Program-made: the position numbers and the translations under genes
Assembly: GCF_007655135.1 (NCBI RefSeq)
Contig: NC_045127.1
Coordinates: 20,564,199-20,628,198, forward strand
DNA: 64,000 nt
Reading direction: 5' to 3'
Origin: Punica granatum
Taxonomy: Eukaryota; Streptophyta; Magnoliopsida; Myrtales; Lythraceae
Shown here: in pieces, positions 20,072-32,929 of the stretch
Numbering within the stretch: position 1 is the first letter of the stretch
Layout: each line of letters begins with the position of its first letter
The notes under the pieces: generated by a model
What the model was told of the DNA's origin: nothing
Databases searched by the model: none
The model's input: only the letters and a program-made list of their open reading frames with translations

Positions 20072-23000
20072 ATGGCCGAAGAGCAACAACCCGTTATCTC
20101 GGAGCAAGACGCGCCACCAATGCTGGCACACTCACTTCCGCAAGACACGCACGTGATGTCATCTCCAGCATCTATAGCGTATTCTGGTGTTCTTCCAACA
20201 CACCTCCCTTCTCCTGCACAGGCGCCATCCAATGTTGTCGATCCCGTGCGTTTCGCTACACTCGAAGGGACGGTTAATCAGTTGGCTGCCAACATGAATA
20301 CCAATATGACAGAGCTCATGGCTATGCTTCGGGATCAAAACCGAGCTTCCTCGAGTCACACTCCACCTCCTGAACGCAGGACAACCGTGCACTTGAACCC
20401 GATCGACCCGCCTATTTATGTGACGAATAGCGAAGATATGTCTTTTTCAGCAATGACATATGTGCCGACAATTAGCCCAGTCAGTGATCCTATGCCACCA
20501 CCACCGGCTCCTACATCGGTACCGTTTCCACCCGCGGCGTTCTTATCAACAGATCTTGCAATGCTCACTTTGCCGCCGCTCACCATACCTACTCAACCTC
20601 CAATTTACACCGTTCCACCACCGACGGTTCCTCCAGTCGCGATCACACAAATCCCTGCTCCCACTGCAGAACCTTTTTCCTTCCAAGCTCCACAAACCCA
20701 AATGAGCTTTTCCTACCAAACTCCACCACCCCTAAATATTCCCCCCACTGAACCAGGCACGCCTACTCACGCCGCTCCTGCAGTTCTACCGACAAACCTT
20801 CCTCCTGAAAATGAACAGGAGAAAAGAATGAAAAGAATGGAGGAAACCATTCGAGCCCTCCAAGCAGGCACGTCCCGTCCTGATTTCGACGACAGTGACT
20901 GGAATCTCTTTTCGGGCATGCTGTTGCCCCCTAAGATCAAGATTCCATATTTTAAGAGGTACGACGGGACCAAAGACCCTCGGCATCATCTCCGTCACTA
21001 TCATAGCGAAATGCTATCGTATTGGGATTACGAGGAATTTGTCATTCAGACTTTCCAAGACAGTCTTACGGGATCAGCGCTAGATTGGTTTATGACCCTG
21101 AAAGCCGGTGACATCCCTACATGGACAGATCTTTCTCAAAAATTCCTCGACCAGTACCGATTCTGTGCAGAGACACCTCCTACTCTTCTTGATCTTAGCA
21201 TGACGGAGATGAGAGAAAGTCAAACTTTCGAAGCATACGCAAAGGAATGGAGGGGAAAAGCGGCAAAGCACATTCCTCCAATCACTGAGCGACAGTAAGT
21301 TCAACTGTTTCACTCTACGCTCAGAGGCGCATATTACTCACATCTCCTGGCTCATACCTCCTCTTTCTCAGAACTGATTGAGGCAGGAAAGAAGTTGGAT
21401 ATGGGTGTTAAGCTAGGAAGAATTGAAGGCCAGTCAAGGAAGAAGGACGGACACACACCGAAGAAGCAAACCGCTGGAACACCCAGGAGAGGCAAAGACG
21501 TGACTATTGGCATCGTCAATTCTGGACATCAGGCTCCACAGCCGATTTCGGTGGACTACACCCCTGCATTACCGACTTCTCAGGCATATGCGCATCCCGT
21601 GCATTATGTGCAACCTCATCAAACGCCGCAAGCTTATTTCTCAACCTCGCCAACTGTTATCCAGTCGCAACCTCCGCAACAGTACGCTCCTGTTCAAGTT
21701 CAACAAGCTAGACCCCTGGTTTCGAGATCTCCTCAGTCGGTTCAACATGTTCCAGCTCCTAGAACTCAACAAGACAGTGCTACTCAATCGCGTCCACGCA
21801 AGCAATACACCAATTTACCAGCTCCCCCCTCTCACATATTCAGGCAGCTTCTTGTAGGCAACAGGATCAAAACAGAAGCACCCGGTCCCCATTTCGATCC
21901 TTCCATGCAGAACCAAAATCTTCGCTGTGAATTTCATCAGGGTGCTCCTGGTCACACCCTGGATACTTGTTGGAGACTCCGAGATAAAATCCAGGAGATG
22001 ATTGATACAAGACAAATCTCCTTTAATGAGGTGAAGCCGCCGAATGTCCGTGCAAAATCCTCTTCCTGATCATGGATCAGGTTCAGGACCTTCTGTCAAC
22101 ATGATTAGCATCGCTGCTATTGATGAGGAAGAAGACTCGCAAAAGGCCTCAACTCCATTTGCCATTAACTATGCTCCAGTAGAAGTTGCGTTCGCTCCCA
22201 TCCCGTCCGTCATCGAAGTTCCTGCAAAGGAGGCTTATCACGATAGTCGAGTTCCCTGGACATATGAGAGCGAGGTTGCCAGTGCAGAACTAGAAATGAG
22301 CGCGATGGGAATCACGCGTTCAGGACGGGTTTATCAGGGTCCAGAGCCTATTGACAAAGGAAAGGTTCCCGCTACTGAGTTCTCAACCGTTCCAAAAGTC
22401 GTGTCACTCCCTACAAAGAAGGTCACCGATCAAGAAGCCAAAGCTTTCATGAAGGTGATCAAAGCAAGCGAATACAAAGTGGTTGAGCAAATAAGCAAGT
22501 CACCAGCTCATATATCGCTGCTCGCATTGCTTTTGAACTCCGAACCTCATCGGAACGCTTTGCTGAAAGTTCTCACTGCGGCACAAGTCCCGAAAGATAC
22601 TGCACCGGATAGAATCGAGGAGACTGTGAACTCTATTTTCTCGAATCAGATTTCCTTTTCGGAAGACGAAATTCCCTCGGAAGGACAAGGACACTTGCGG
22701 GCATTGCACATAGTTTGCAAGTGCAACAACCATGTCGTTGGTCGAGTCATGATCGACAACGGCTCTGCTCTTAACGTTTGCCCCGTCTCCACGTTGAAAC
22801 AGATGAACGTGGACATGAGTCGCATTCGTGCAAGCAAGACCACCGTCCGAGCCTTTGACGGCTCTAAGAGAGTGGTGAACGGAGAAATTGATCTTCTAAT
22901 TGATGTGGGTCCTTGCCCATTCTCTGTTACCTTCCAAATCCTTGAAATACCCAATGCTTTCAGTCTCCTACTCGGGAGGCCATGGATTCACGCCGCCGGC

Positions 23001-23672
23001 GCCGTTCCTTCATCATTGCACCAGAAGTTGAAATTCTTTGCTGAAGGCAAACTCATCACTGTCAACGGCGAGGAAGATTATGCAGTCTATAAGGAAACGG
23101 CCATCCCTTATATCAGCATTGGCGAAGACCAGAATCTTCCCTTTTATTCTTTCGACACGATCTCCGTAATTCGAGACTACGGAGAGGTCAGTCCATCACG
23201 AACTGATCGCATGATTGGAAAGGTTCTCTTGAAGAATAATTATGTCCCTGGAACTGGACTCGGGGCACATGCACAGGGAATCCTCCGACCGATTGAAATG
23301 GAGGAATACCGCAATAGGAGGGGACTCGGCTTTCGCCCCTCCTGCCATGAGATCATGCGAGCTCGTCGTGGAAAGCATCTACACCGCCTTGCTGCATATT
23401 ACGGAAAGCTCTGTAGGGGCATTCCGGTTCCACCGCTCTCACAGTTTTTTGCAGCACCACCGCAAATCATGGGAGGCACCTCCGAGAGCCCAATCACTGA
23501 AACATATGACTTCTCTTCGGATGCAGTTGAAGCGTTTTTGGCTTTGCCAGCCATATATGCCGTCACTGAGGAGACATCTTCTAGGGTTCATATCCGCCCT
23601 GTACGAGAGGATGAGGAGCTTACCAACTGGACTTCAGTTCCGCTCTACTCGGCCATAGTTGCCGATGTGTAA
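20072..23672 (+). pseudogene. gag-pro: gag-protease polyprotein exon 1, stop plus frameshift (element B)
   Basis: It has the same domain order as in A: Pro-rich N-terminus, capsid-like gag region, C-x2-H-x5-H-x4-C knuckle, retropepsin with M-I-D-N-G-S near 22748-22765, and a G-patch-like Gly-rich end. Two lesions are seen: TAA at 21296-21298 (CAA in A) within the capsid region, and one extra A in a run at 22054-22057 (AAAA versus AAA in A) that shifts the frame between the zinc knuckle and the protease. The final TAA (23670-23672) lies in the predicted intron. The lesions differ from A's, so each copy decayed separately. Confidence 0.92.
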
Positions 23673-23859
23673 GACGGTCTTTATATATAATGCTACCTGC
23701 ATGTCGGCAACGCCATAAGCCACATGACAGAAGAGGGGTTTTTGTTATGGCTCGTTAATAGAATCCCTGCATGCTTTTTGATTTCCTATGTCTAAATTCT
23801 CTCTCTTGCACTTACTTCTAACCCCTTTAATTTCTAAAACAATTCACTTTCATGTCCAG
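23669..23859 (+). other. PR-RT intron (element B), 191 nt, phase 2
   Basis: The donor is GTAAGA from 23669 and the acceptor TCATGTCCAG ends 23859, with the same length and phase as in A. Removal joins GT to G and continues in the pol frame without a stop. Ogre elements are known to carry a spliced intron here. Confidence 0.85.
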
Positions 23860-26800
23860 GCTCCAATCGAATCCAAATCACGGATATAACGATTCGAATT
23901 CACTCGAAACACACCTCGGAAAGTCCCTACCCATATACTTCGGGGAAGGACTTGACGAGGACGGTCGCGTGCCCGAGATAGAAGAGAGTTTGCATCGTCT
24001 CGAAAACCACCAACTCACTTCCGTCGAGCCAACCGAAGATATCAACATAGGCAATGCAGAAGAACCACGCACCCTTAGAATCAGGATTGGACTCGACCTT
24101 GTACAGAGGGCCCGAATGATCGACTTCTTAACAGAGTATCAGGAGGTCTTTGCTTGGTCCTACGCTGATATGCCAGGACTAGACCCCTCGATCGTAAAGC
24201 ATTTCCTTCCTCTGGACACTGAAAGATTCTCGCCCAAGCGCCAACACTTGTGACGTCAACGAGCTGACCTTCTCTTACGCATTAAGGAAGAGGTCATCAA
24301 GCAGGTAGATGCGGGATTCTTGGAGGTATGCAATTACTCTGAATGGGTAGCGAACATTGTTCCAGTGGAGAAGAAGAATGGGAAAGTCAGAGTCTGCATC
24401 GACTACCGAGATCTCAATAGGGCTAGCCCAAAGGATAACTTCCCGCTGCCTCACATCGATGTCTTGGTGGACAATACAGCACGCCACACACAATTCTCCT
24501 TCATGGACGGTTTCTCTGGATACAATCAGATTCAGATGGCCGAAGAGGATAAAGTCAAGACCACATTCATCACAATGTGGGGTACATTTTGCTACAAGGT
24601 CATGCCTTTCGGTCTCAAAAATACCGGGGCAACCTATCAACGGGCAATGGTCACTCTCTTTCATGACATGATGCATAAAGAGATCGAGATCTATGTCGAC
24701 GACATGATCGCGAAGTCCAAAGAAGGAGAAGATCATTTGGTTAACCTCAAGCGACTGTTCGACCGTCTCAGGAAATATAAACTCCGACTTAACCCAGCGA
24801 AATGCACATTTGGTGTCAAGTCAGGGAAATTGTTAGGGTTTATAGTTAGTGAGGAAGGCATCGAGGTCGACCCCGACAAGGTTAAAGCAATCATGGAATT
24901 GCCCCCTCCATCGACAGTGCGCGAAGTAAGGAGCTTCTTAGGACGGCTGAATTACATCGCGCGTTTCATTGCAAATTTGACAGACAAGTGCCAACCACTC
25001 TTCCGTTTGCTTCGCAAAAATGCAGCGGTCGAATGGGATGACGAGTGTCAGAAAGCTTTTGATACCATCAAGGCATACCTAATTCAGCCACCGGTGTTGG
25101 TTCCACCTTCACCAGATCGTCCGCTTATTTTGTACCTGACGGTACGCTGACAATCCATCGGATGCATGTTAGGGCAAAAGGACGATTCCTCTCACGCAGA
25201 GCGAGCAATTTATTATTTAAGCAAAAAGTTCACTGAAGGGGAGTCCAACTACCCTGAGATAGAGAAAATGTGTTGCGCACTTGTGTGGGTCATGCAAAGG
25301 CTCCGGCAATACACTCTCTACCATACTGTTCGCCTGCTGTCGAAGACAGATCCTTTGAAGTATCTACTTAGCAGTCCATCCTCCATGAGGAACATAGCAA
25401 AATGGCGTTGCCAACTGACGGAGTACGACATCTAATATGTGTCGCGCACATCAGTGAAGGGCCAAGTGATAGCAGATCATCTAGCAGAGTTCCCAATTGT
25501 CGATGACACACCAATCAACTCTGACTTTCCAGATGAAGGAATCCTCCAAATGAGTGGCGAGGAGGAAATTACTAGATGGAAGATGTACTTCGATGGTGCA
25601 GTCAATTCCACCGGGTCAGGTATTGGCGCAGTGCTGATATCCCCTGAAGGGCGTCATTTCCCTGTTGCAGCGAAGATTGATTTTCCCTGCACCAACAACA
25701 TAGCCGAATATGAGGCATGTATCCTCGGCTTATAGGCGGCGATCGACCTCAATGTCAAGGAGCTTGAAGTGTTTGGAGATTCTATGCTCACAATTTTTCA
25801 GACACTCAAACAGTGGAAGACGAAAGATCCGAAACTGGTGCCATATCATGAATACCTCGAAGACTTGACAGAGAACTTCGAAGACATTTCATTTACGTAC
25901 ACACCACGCATGAAGAACCAATTCGCCGATGCACTCGCAACGCTCGCTTCTATGGTTAGCATCACAAAAGAGAATCTCATTGAGCCCCTCGAGTTCGAGA
26001 TTGCTCAGGGTCCTGCCCATTGCGATGTAATCGACGCTGTCGACGGCAAACCGTGGTACGCAGACATCAAACACTTGTTGCAAATAGGTCAATTCTCGGC
26101 GTTCACCGATCGACATGACCGGAGGACTCTTCGGCGCATTGCAAAAAATTTTTTCCTGAGTGGTGAGACCCTCTACCGCCGTTCATTCGATGCTACACTG
26201 CTTCGGTGTGTTGATGAGAATGAGGCACAACGCCTCATGGAAGAAGTGCATGAGGGAAATTGCGGACCTCACATGAACGGGCTCATGCTAGCAAAGAAGC
26301 TCATGCGACTTGGGTATTTCTGGCCCACCATGGAGACTGACTGCGTCAAACATGTCAGGCATTGTCATTTGTGTCAAGTCTACGCAAATCAGATCAGAGC
26401 ACCACCCAACGAGCTGCATCCAATGGCTGCTCGGTGGCCCTTTTCAATGTGGGGCATGGACGTAATTGGTCCTATCAACTTGTTCATACTGGTAGCTATC
26501 GATTATTTCACCAAATGGATCGAAGCTATCACCCTTGCATCGGTCACTGCAAAGACCGTGGCACGCTTCCTCAAACGCGACATTATCGCACGTTACGGGG
26601 TCCCTGCGACACTTGTCACAGACAACGCCAAGAATTTGAATAATAAGCTCATTGACGAGCTCTGTGCACAGTTCAAGATCCTACATCGCAACTCCTCTCC
26701 GTATCGTCCACAAATGAACGGCGCGGTAGAGGCAGCAAACAAGAACATAAAGAAAATCATCGAAAAAATGACAGTGAATTACAAAGACTGGCACGAGATG

Positions 26801-27280
26801 CTCCCGTTCGCACTCTTGGCGTATCGGACTTCTATCCGCTCGTCCATTGGAGCAACCTTGTATTCTTTGGTCTACGGCATAGAAGCAGTTCTTCCAATCG
26901 AAGTAGAGATTCCCTCTATGAGGGTCCTTGCCGAGTCCAAGCTCAAGGAAGCAGAATGGGCGAAACAACGCTACGAACAGCTTAATCTCATTGATGAGAG
27001 GCGGCTAACAGCACTTTGCCACGGTCAATGCTATCAGCAAAGAATGGCCCAAGCTTTTAATAGGAAAGTTCGTCCCCGCGAGTTCAGCCCCGGTGACCTC
27101 GTCCTGCGGAAAGTTTTGCATATCACCCCTAATTCCAGGGGCAAGTTTGCTTACAAATATGACGGTCCCTTCATCGTTAAAGAAGTCTTTGACGGGGGGG
27201 CAATCATTCTCAATGATATGGACGGGAACGAGAATGCTCTTCCGGTCAATGCTGATACACTTAAGAAATACTATCCGTGA
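23860..27280 (+). pseudogene. pol: pol exon 2: RT-RNaseH-aRNaseH-integrase with four in-frame stops (element B)
   Basis: The frame stays the same throughout. RT (~24320-25030) has V-C-I-D-Y-R-D-L-N, P-F-G-L-K-N and the catalytic Y-V-D-D at 24692-24703. Ty3-type RNase H follows (~25090-25450), then archaeal-type RNase H (Y-F-D-G near 25588, A-E-Y-E, G-D-S near 25774, A-D-A-L near 25927). Integrase has an HHCC zinc site and catalytic D at 26459-26461, D at 26621-26623 and E at 26729-26731. The first spacing is D-x53-D because 21 nt present in A (seven residues) are missing; D-x35-E is normal. Stops: TGA 24251-24253 (CGA in A), TGA 25148-25150, TAA 25433-25435 (GAA in A), TAG 25733-25735 (CAG in A). 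Integrase is otherwise open from 25769 to 27280. Confidence 0.93.
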
Positions 27281-28377
27281 TGGTGTTTCTCTCATTCCAC
27301 TGGGGGTGTTTTTCTCAAATGCACATTACATTTTTAGCTTCCTTCGCATGTACAATTCCCAGCACTTTCATCTCTGTTTACTAATATACTCCCCCTTCTG
27401 CTCTTTCCCTTTCTCTGAACTTTTCCTGAGAGAAAAATAATAAATCTCCCGCTAGGTTGAAAACCTCTTTGAGGCGGCCTAGGCAAAAATTAGGAAATGA
27501 GGGGCACGGTTTAAAATCCCGCAAAGGGGGGCCATGGCAAAAGGAGAGTACAAAACAAAATCCTCGCTAGAGTGAAAACCCGAAAGGGTGCCCTAGGCAA
27601 AAGTTAGAGGAACCGAGAGGTATGACCAGATCCAATCAAGACGGTCATAGCAAGAAGGTGAGCTCTAAATGAGGGAAAAGTCGAAAAAATACCCCGCTAG
27701 GTCGTCACACGTCTTGCGACCTAGGCAAAAGTTAGGGGCCTTTGGCAACTCGACCATGAAATGACAGCTACACTCAATGTGAAGCGACAACGAGTGGTAG
27801 TTTGGCAGTTTTCGATGAAAGCAAACTCTCTTTGACTCTCACAGCACAAGACACGTTTCGACATGCAGTCGAATCGTCGTATCCTTGATTTGGAGGATCC
27901 CAAAATCCCCCCCGTCTACCTTAATGCAAATTCTACGGGTCATGCCCGTTCTGTAAAAAGCCTTTCTTGTCAAGTCACAATTTAGCAGGAGACGACCACC
28001 CCTTTAAATGGTCACTACGTTCAAATCCCCAAAGCATTATTATTCAGACTTCTTTACACATCTTCATTATGGCTATAGAGTAAGATTGACAACCACTATT
28101 AGCTCTTTTGGTTCTAGATGCAGGAAGCAGCATGTGAACCCCGAAAAGAGTTTTTCTTTGAAAAATGTATGTCTGCTTTATGCCAAAAACTACAGTCTAA
28201 ATCCGAAGAGAGACCTTCAGGATAGCACTCCAGGCATTCAGTGACATCAAAATCAGTTGGCAAGCAATGAAGTGTTCTACCACAGCATCGATTGCAACAT
28301 GGACAAACTCAGTGATGGAGGAAGCACAATGATTCCTTCCACACCTCACGCAACTCCTCAGCGTTCGCATTTACTTC
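27281..28377 (+). other. 3' untranslated region of element B
   Basis: Noncoding, collinear with 9518-10614 of A. It holds the stem-loop array at 27452-27725 and otherwise no recognisable feature before the 56-bp repeats. Confidence 0.85.
27452..27725 (+). repeat. Array of five stem-loops in the 3' UTR (element B)
   Basis: The same five modules as in A, with all outer stems intact. Module 5 has one loop change (CACACG for CACGCG), and the linker after it reads CCTAGGCAAAAG, matching the linkers of modules 1 and 3. Confidence 0.75.
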
Positions 28378-28512
28378 GTGCACCTTTATTTCCGCAATGC
28401 ACTTTAATTGGCGTGCACCTTCTCAGGAACGCAGTGCACCTTTATTTCCGCAATGCACTTTAATTGGCGTGCACCTTCTCAGGAACGCAGTGCACCTTTA
28501 TTTCCGCAATGC
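28378..28512 (+). repeat. 56-bp tandem repeat, about 2.4 copies (element B)
   Basis: Same unit as 10615-11980. The array stops inside the third copy at CCGCAATG and is joined directly to LTR-like DNA at 28513, so the low copy number partly reflects a deletion breakpoint. Confidence 0.9.
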
Positions 28513-31265
28513 CTGACCAACGGTCCAACCCGACTCTTGAAGGTCCCATCCCGCTTCTCGGGACTAGGTATGACCATTCCCGACTTAGAGGAGCTAGGAC
28601 TTTTATATTATTGTTGTGTTTATGGAGTTTTAAGGGGTTTTAAGCATGATTTTAATTCCGAAATTTAATTTTATGCAATTTCCTTATTACACCATGCATG
28701 TTTATCATCGTTTAACGTGCTAGTATGTCTGGAAATATTTAAATCGAAGTCGAGGAAACCATCCCGACCCGGAAAAGCCGAGATCGTTCGGGTTAACCTC
28801 TCCATGAGGTAACCGAGAGCATTCTTAACCTTTTTTGGGTCAAGACCGGATTCCTTTGCCCCGATTTAAATTGTTTCCCGAGTTTTATTGTTTTTCTCAC
28901 ATCCATGAAGTCGGCATTGTTTTATCGATTCCTTAAATAATATGTTTGTGCATGTTTGCGTGTTTGAATGTGTTATTTAAATCATGATAATACCGACTTT
29001 CGTTTAATCGTGTTATTTAACATGTTTGATGTTTGAGCATGTGAGAAACGATTCAAAACAAGACAGGGAAAACTCGTGAAGCCAAATACAAGCCATGAGA
29101 TCTCTCGACTTTCTCCAAGGAGAATAGGCCGAGAGTCTCATGGAGTTATTCGGGTTCCATGAGGCTTCCTCTTCCCGTTTTAAATCAGTTCTCGGATTTC
29201 GTGTAATTTGCAAGTTCAATTACATCGAGAATCTCACATGAAATGTCTTTCCAAACCAAAATATGCATGGATTCGCAATTCGGAGACCCTTTCGGGCTTA
29301 TTAGGACCAAAAGGTGTTTCGGCCATCGCTGGCCGAATCATCCTCGGTCTTTCTTGACCCGTCTTGGTCACCGAGTCACGAATCGTTTTCGAAATTAATG
29401 CATTCGGCACAACCCTTAAGCATTAATTTCACGAACGGGTTAATCGAGACGCTCATGTGATTAAACCCACTTCACACCGATAAAGTTTACACGAATCGGC
29501 CATTAACTGATAACTCGCGTCGATGAGTTGTCAAATGACGTTGGTGCCCATTTCAAACTTATCAATTTCAAAACCCGAAATGCACGGTCCGATGTAGCAT
29601 GGACGTCTAGAATGGGTTTCTGTGTCTAAATTTGAGTTTTTACCTAATTTCAGGTAACTCAGATCAATATATAGAAGATCTTTCTGGATCACTTCTGGTT
29701 AGATCGAATAGTTTTTTGACTTTTTCGGGGTTCTTGCACAACCTTGGATGATCCAGGGAATTGGTTGACACCGGCTACAGGCCGAGGTAGCCCGCACTAC
29801 GATGTTTTCCCTTTTCTGAAAACAATTTTCAAATAAAGGGCAAAATCGTATTTTCACAATTCAGCGACACCCCTAGGGTTAGCTTGACAGAAACACTACA
29901 GTACGAGATAGGAACGAGCTACCTGTTCAGGTGCAGGTTCATCTGCATAGCCTCTTCTTATCTAACTGATGAGTTTCTGTCATCCTATCATAGACTCAGG
30001 TAACTAGAACGGTTATCTCTGTTACAAAATATGCAAAATCCTGATTAATCATTCACTCGACCTAACCAAATGCTAGAAAATGGTTAGGTGGAACTCTAGG
30101 TTCCAAACTTAGAGTCAAAAATTCAAGTTTGGATCAATTCAGTGGTAATTCAATGTCACAATACTGAATCACTATAAAAGCAATCCACACACGCGAGATT
30201 TGACTCTCTTTGTCAAGTTCTCAAAACAAAGCCGAATGCAAAATGTTTTGCATTATTATTTGCTTAGCATATGGCATTTGCTTGCAAAAATACCCCTGGA
30301 TTAATAAACTTGCTAATCCACGTACATTCGGTAAATACAAACACATTGTCTGTTATTTACCTGCTCCTTGTTATCTTTCCGCACCTGTTTGCCATGCAAG
30401 TTGAGCCTGATCCCTAGGCCGAATAATATTAGGGTTCAACACCCTAATCATCAATCACAGGGTCCAATGCCCTAATCATCACTCACAGGGTCCAACGCCC
30501 TATTCAGTGAGAGCATGCATCGAGTTCCAATTCTTCGGTTTTTCCCTAAACTCACGGTGAGTTAGAGCGGAATAATAACCGAACGCGAATCGATTGGAAT
30601 TCGATCATTTGTAATTTACATTTTATTATATTTATGAGAGCATTGTAAGGATTTTATTTTGTACATTCATTCTATAAGAATTCCAGTCGGTGAGCGAACG
30701 GTCCGAGAGTCAAATTAATCGAATCGGTCTAATGCTTGCCTAGATACAGGTAAATCCAAGATCTCATGGTTCTGGTTCATACAGGGATTCAACCTCTATG
30801 GTTCGATGAACTGTAACGCGAGATTGTGAACAAATTCCCTGACACACAGATTTACTTCACTCTCGGCTTCTCAACTGATATTGTTTGATTCGTCGAACTT
30901 ACGGTGTCAAAACGTGCGAGCCGAGCGCAACTTAATCCATGCGGTAAATAATAAAACATGCAAGCCTAACAAACCAGAGTATCGAAAGGGTGTGCGGGAT
31001 ATAGGCCCGCACGTAACATGAACCCCCGAACACGGATTTTCCGGTTCCGCACAGATCGATGCCTTAACGACAAACTAGGTGTTCCATACCCCTAGACTCG
31101 AATAACTTATCCGCCCTCGACCTACGGGTCGTAAAATGATAAGTGGCGACTCCTTCTCTCACGCGTGTCCGTCACGCGTTCCCACTAGAAGGTGGACACT
31201 CCCGAGCCGCACGATCCAAAAGCGCTCATGCGGGCCCCGACGAGAGTCCACATTCAGGTTCGTAC
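28513..31265 (+). mobile_element. 5'-truncated, diverged Ogre-type LTR closing element B
   Basis: From 28513 the sequence aligns with the latter part of the LTR (about 14870-17643), with many substitutions and small indels, and ends GGTTCGTACA at 31265. Landmarks include the GAGGAGCTAGGACTTTTAT segment, GATGAGTTGTCAAATGACG near 29521, the AGGGT/CCCT repeats near 30427, and the terminal hairpin near 30987. The first ~2.4 kb of LTR is missing. The divergence from 12400-17643 exceeds that between A and B, so this is not a simple 3' LTR partner. Confidence 0.85.
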
Positions 31266-31937
31266 AAATATGAAGAGAGAGATGAATTTTTTAGTGTGCC
31301 ATGCACAAAATAGTTAAACAAGGACAAACTCTGCCAGTCGAGGGAGAAAATCCATAAAAATTTCAATTCTTCGTATTTTCAAGCATGGCCAACGTTGTTA
31401 GACTCCCAGCTCACCCAAGATTCAGAAAATCAAATGAAGCGAGATATGTTTTTGGCTAGATTAATACAGAATTCAAGATATCCTCACAAATCAGTATCAA
31501 ATCACCCCATTTTGGCCAGCTGTTGAAAAAAAAAATGTTTTGGGTACTTGCTAAGGCCAAACGATCTTGAAATTTTACGAGGATGTGCCTAACCCATGTA
31601 GGGATCAAGGAAAAATGTCACATAGACTGAAGGGTTCATGAGCAATTCATTAAAAATTCGGATGTCCATGTCATCCCCATGAACTGCTGGTCACAGCCTT
31701 GTACCCTCTGCTTCTTCTACTTCAGTTGAACAAGATTGAGTACAAGCCACCCTTTCCCCTCTTCCTCTTCTTCCCCATGCCATCTTCTGTCCCCTAGCAG
31801 CAGCAGTCCGTCACAAGCCATCTCTTGCTTCCCATTAGCAGCTCAGCAGAGGGATTTTCCTATGCAGCTTTTATCCTCCTCACACGGCAACTTCACTTCA
31901 ATGCAGCTTCTCCATCACCTTTGCAGCCCCTCACTCA

Positions 31938-31980
<43 letters not shown>

Positions 31981-32929
31981 GGGTGAGAACCGAAAAAAGA
32001 AAAAGAAAAAGAAACGCACAAACAGAACAGATAATAGAGCTACTGCTGTCTTTTCTCTTGGGTAACCCCTACCTTCCTCGTTTTCTTTTCTTCATGCCTC
32101 CACCAAAGACACTTCGGGGGCACACACAGATTAGGGGATGATCCTGTCCCATTTCCATCATCTCCCTCCCAATCGGACCAGCAACTCCATCATCTTCTTA
32201 CTAAACTCCATCATCTACAAATCATTATCTTAGGCAACCATAAAACTCCAGCAAGATCATTTCCATTCTTCCGATTCCATCCCGTCCATCACCTTGGCTC
32301 CTTCTTTTGGAAACCACGATCATCACAGTCTGTCCGTCATCACCACTATGACCTCTACCGTCTTCAGTTGACAGCCCTCTCATCTTTTCCACACACGATA
32401 CAATAGCTCCACTTTCATCATCTTCTAACCTTCATCTTCCTCACCCCAGCTCATGACCACTTCCCTCAATTGACTCTCGTTTTCGGCTTCTTCTCTGCAG
32501 CCAACCACTATTGCTTGTTGCTACCCGCATTGCTTGGCTCTACTGTTGCCTCCCTTCCTTTGCTCCATCAGTTGCCATGCTGTTTCTTCGAGCTCCTCGA
32601 GCTTCTTGAGTTATTTTTGCAGGTTGTTGCAGCTGCTAGGTTCTGACAGTGCTCATCGCTGCTGTATGTCACATCTTAATGCTGCCCATTGCCGTTTGTG
32701 GCTTGTTGGTGCTTCTCCCAACTCCTTGGAAGCTGTTGTGCTTGCCCCCGTACCATTCCTCGAGCCCCTCTACACCTAGCTATGCTATTGTCATCTCCTT
32801 GAGCTCCCAGAGCTCATCCACAACTGCTCCTCTTGTAGCAATATCTCAAGTCCCTCCACCATGTAGCTGCTACCACTCCTTCCTTTGGCCCGAGCAACGA
32901 TAAGTTCCTTTTGTTCTCGTGATCCCTCA
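31266..32929. other. Unassigned island between two LTR ends
   Basis: 1.66 kb without similarity to the surrounding elements. The left part is AT-rich. 31940-31979 is a (CT)20 microsatellite, followed by an A/G-rich tract. 31740-32900 is pyrimidine-rich, with short Ser/Leu/Pro-rich open frames and no recognisable domain on either strand. It lies between the 3' ends of a plus LTR and a minus LTR, so it may be the pre-insertion target or a remnant of another repeat. Confidence 0.5.
31940..31979. repeat. (CT)20 microsatellite
   Basis: An uninterrupted CT dinucleotide run of 40 nt, followed by AGGGTGAGAACC and an A/G-rich stretch. It is the only perfect microsatellite of this length seen in the window. 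Confidence 0.95.

Larger units (their letters stand above)
12400..31265 (+). mobile_element. Element B: Ogre-type Ty3/gypsy LTR retrotransposon
   Basis: The 5' LTR 12400-17643 is shared with A, the internal region is 17644-28512, and a truncated 3' LTR-like segment follows at 28513-31265. Internal sequence is near-identical to A. ORF1 is intact. Gag-pro has a stop and a frameshift. Pol has four in-frame stops but no frameshift. The 3' end is abnormal: the 56-bp array, UTR end, purine tract and first part of the LTR are missing, and the remaining LTR is more diverged from the 5' LTR than A is from B. The 3' boundary is set by GGTTCGTACA ending at 31265. Confidence 0.85.

Noticed and set aside
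31736..31981. Ser/Pro/Leu-rich small ORF in the island
   Set aside because: Its C-terminus is translated CT microsatellite and its composition follows from the pyrimidine-rich DNA.
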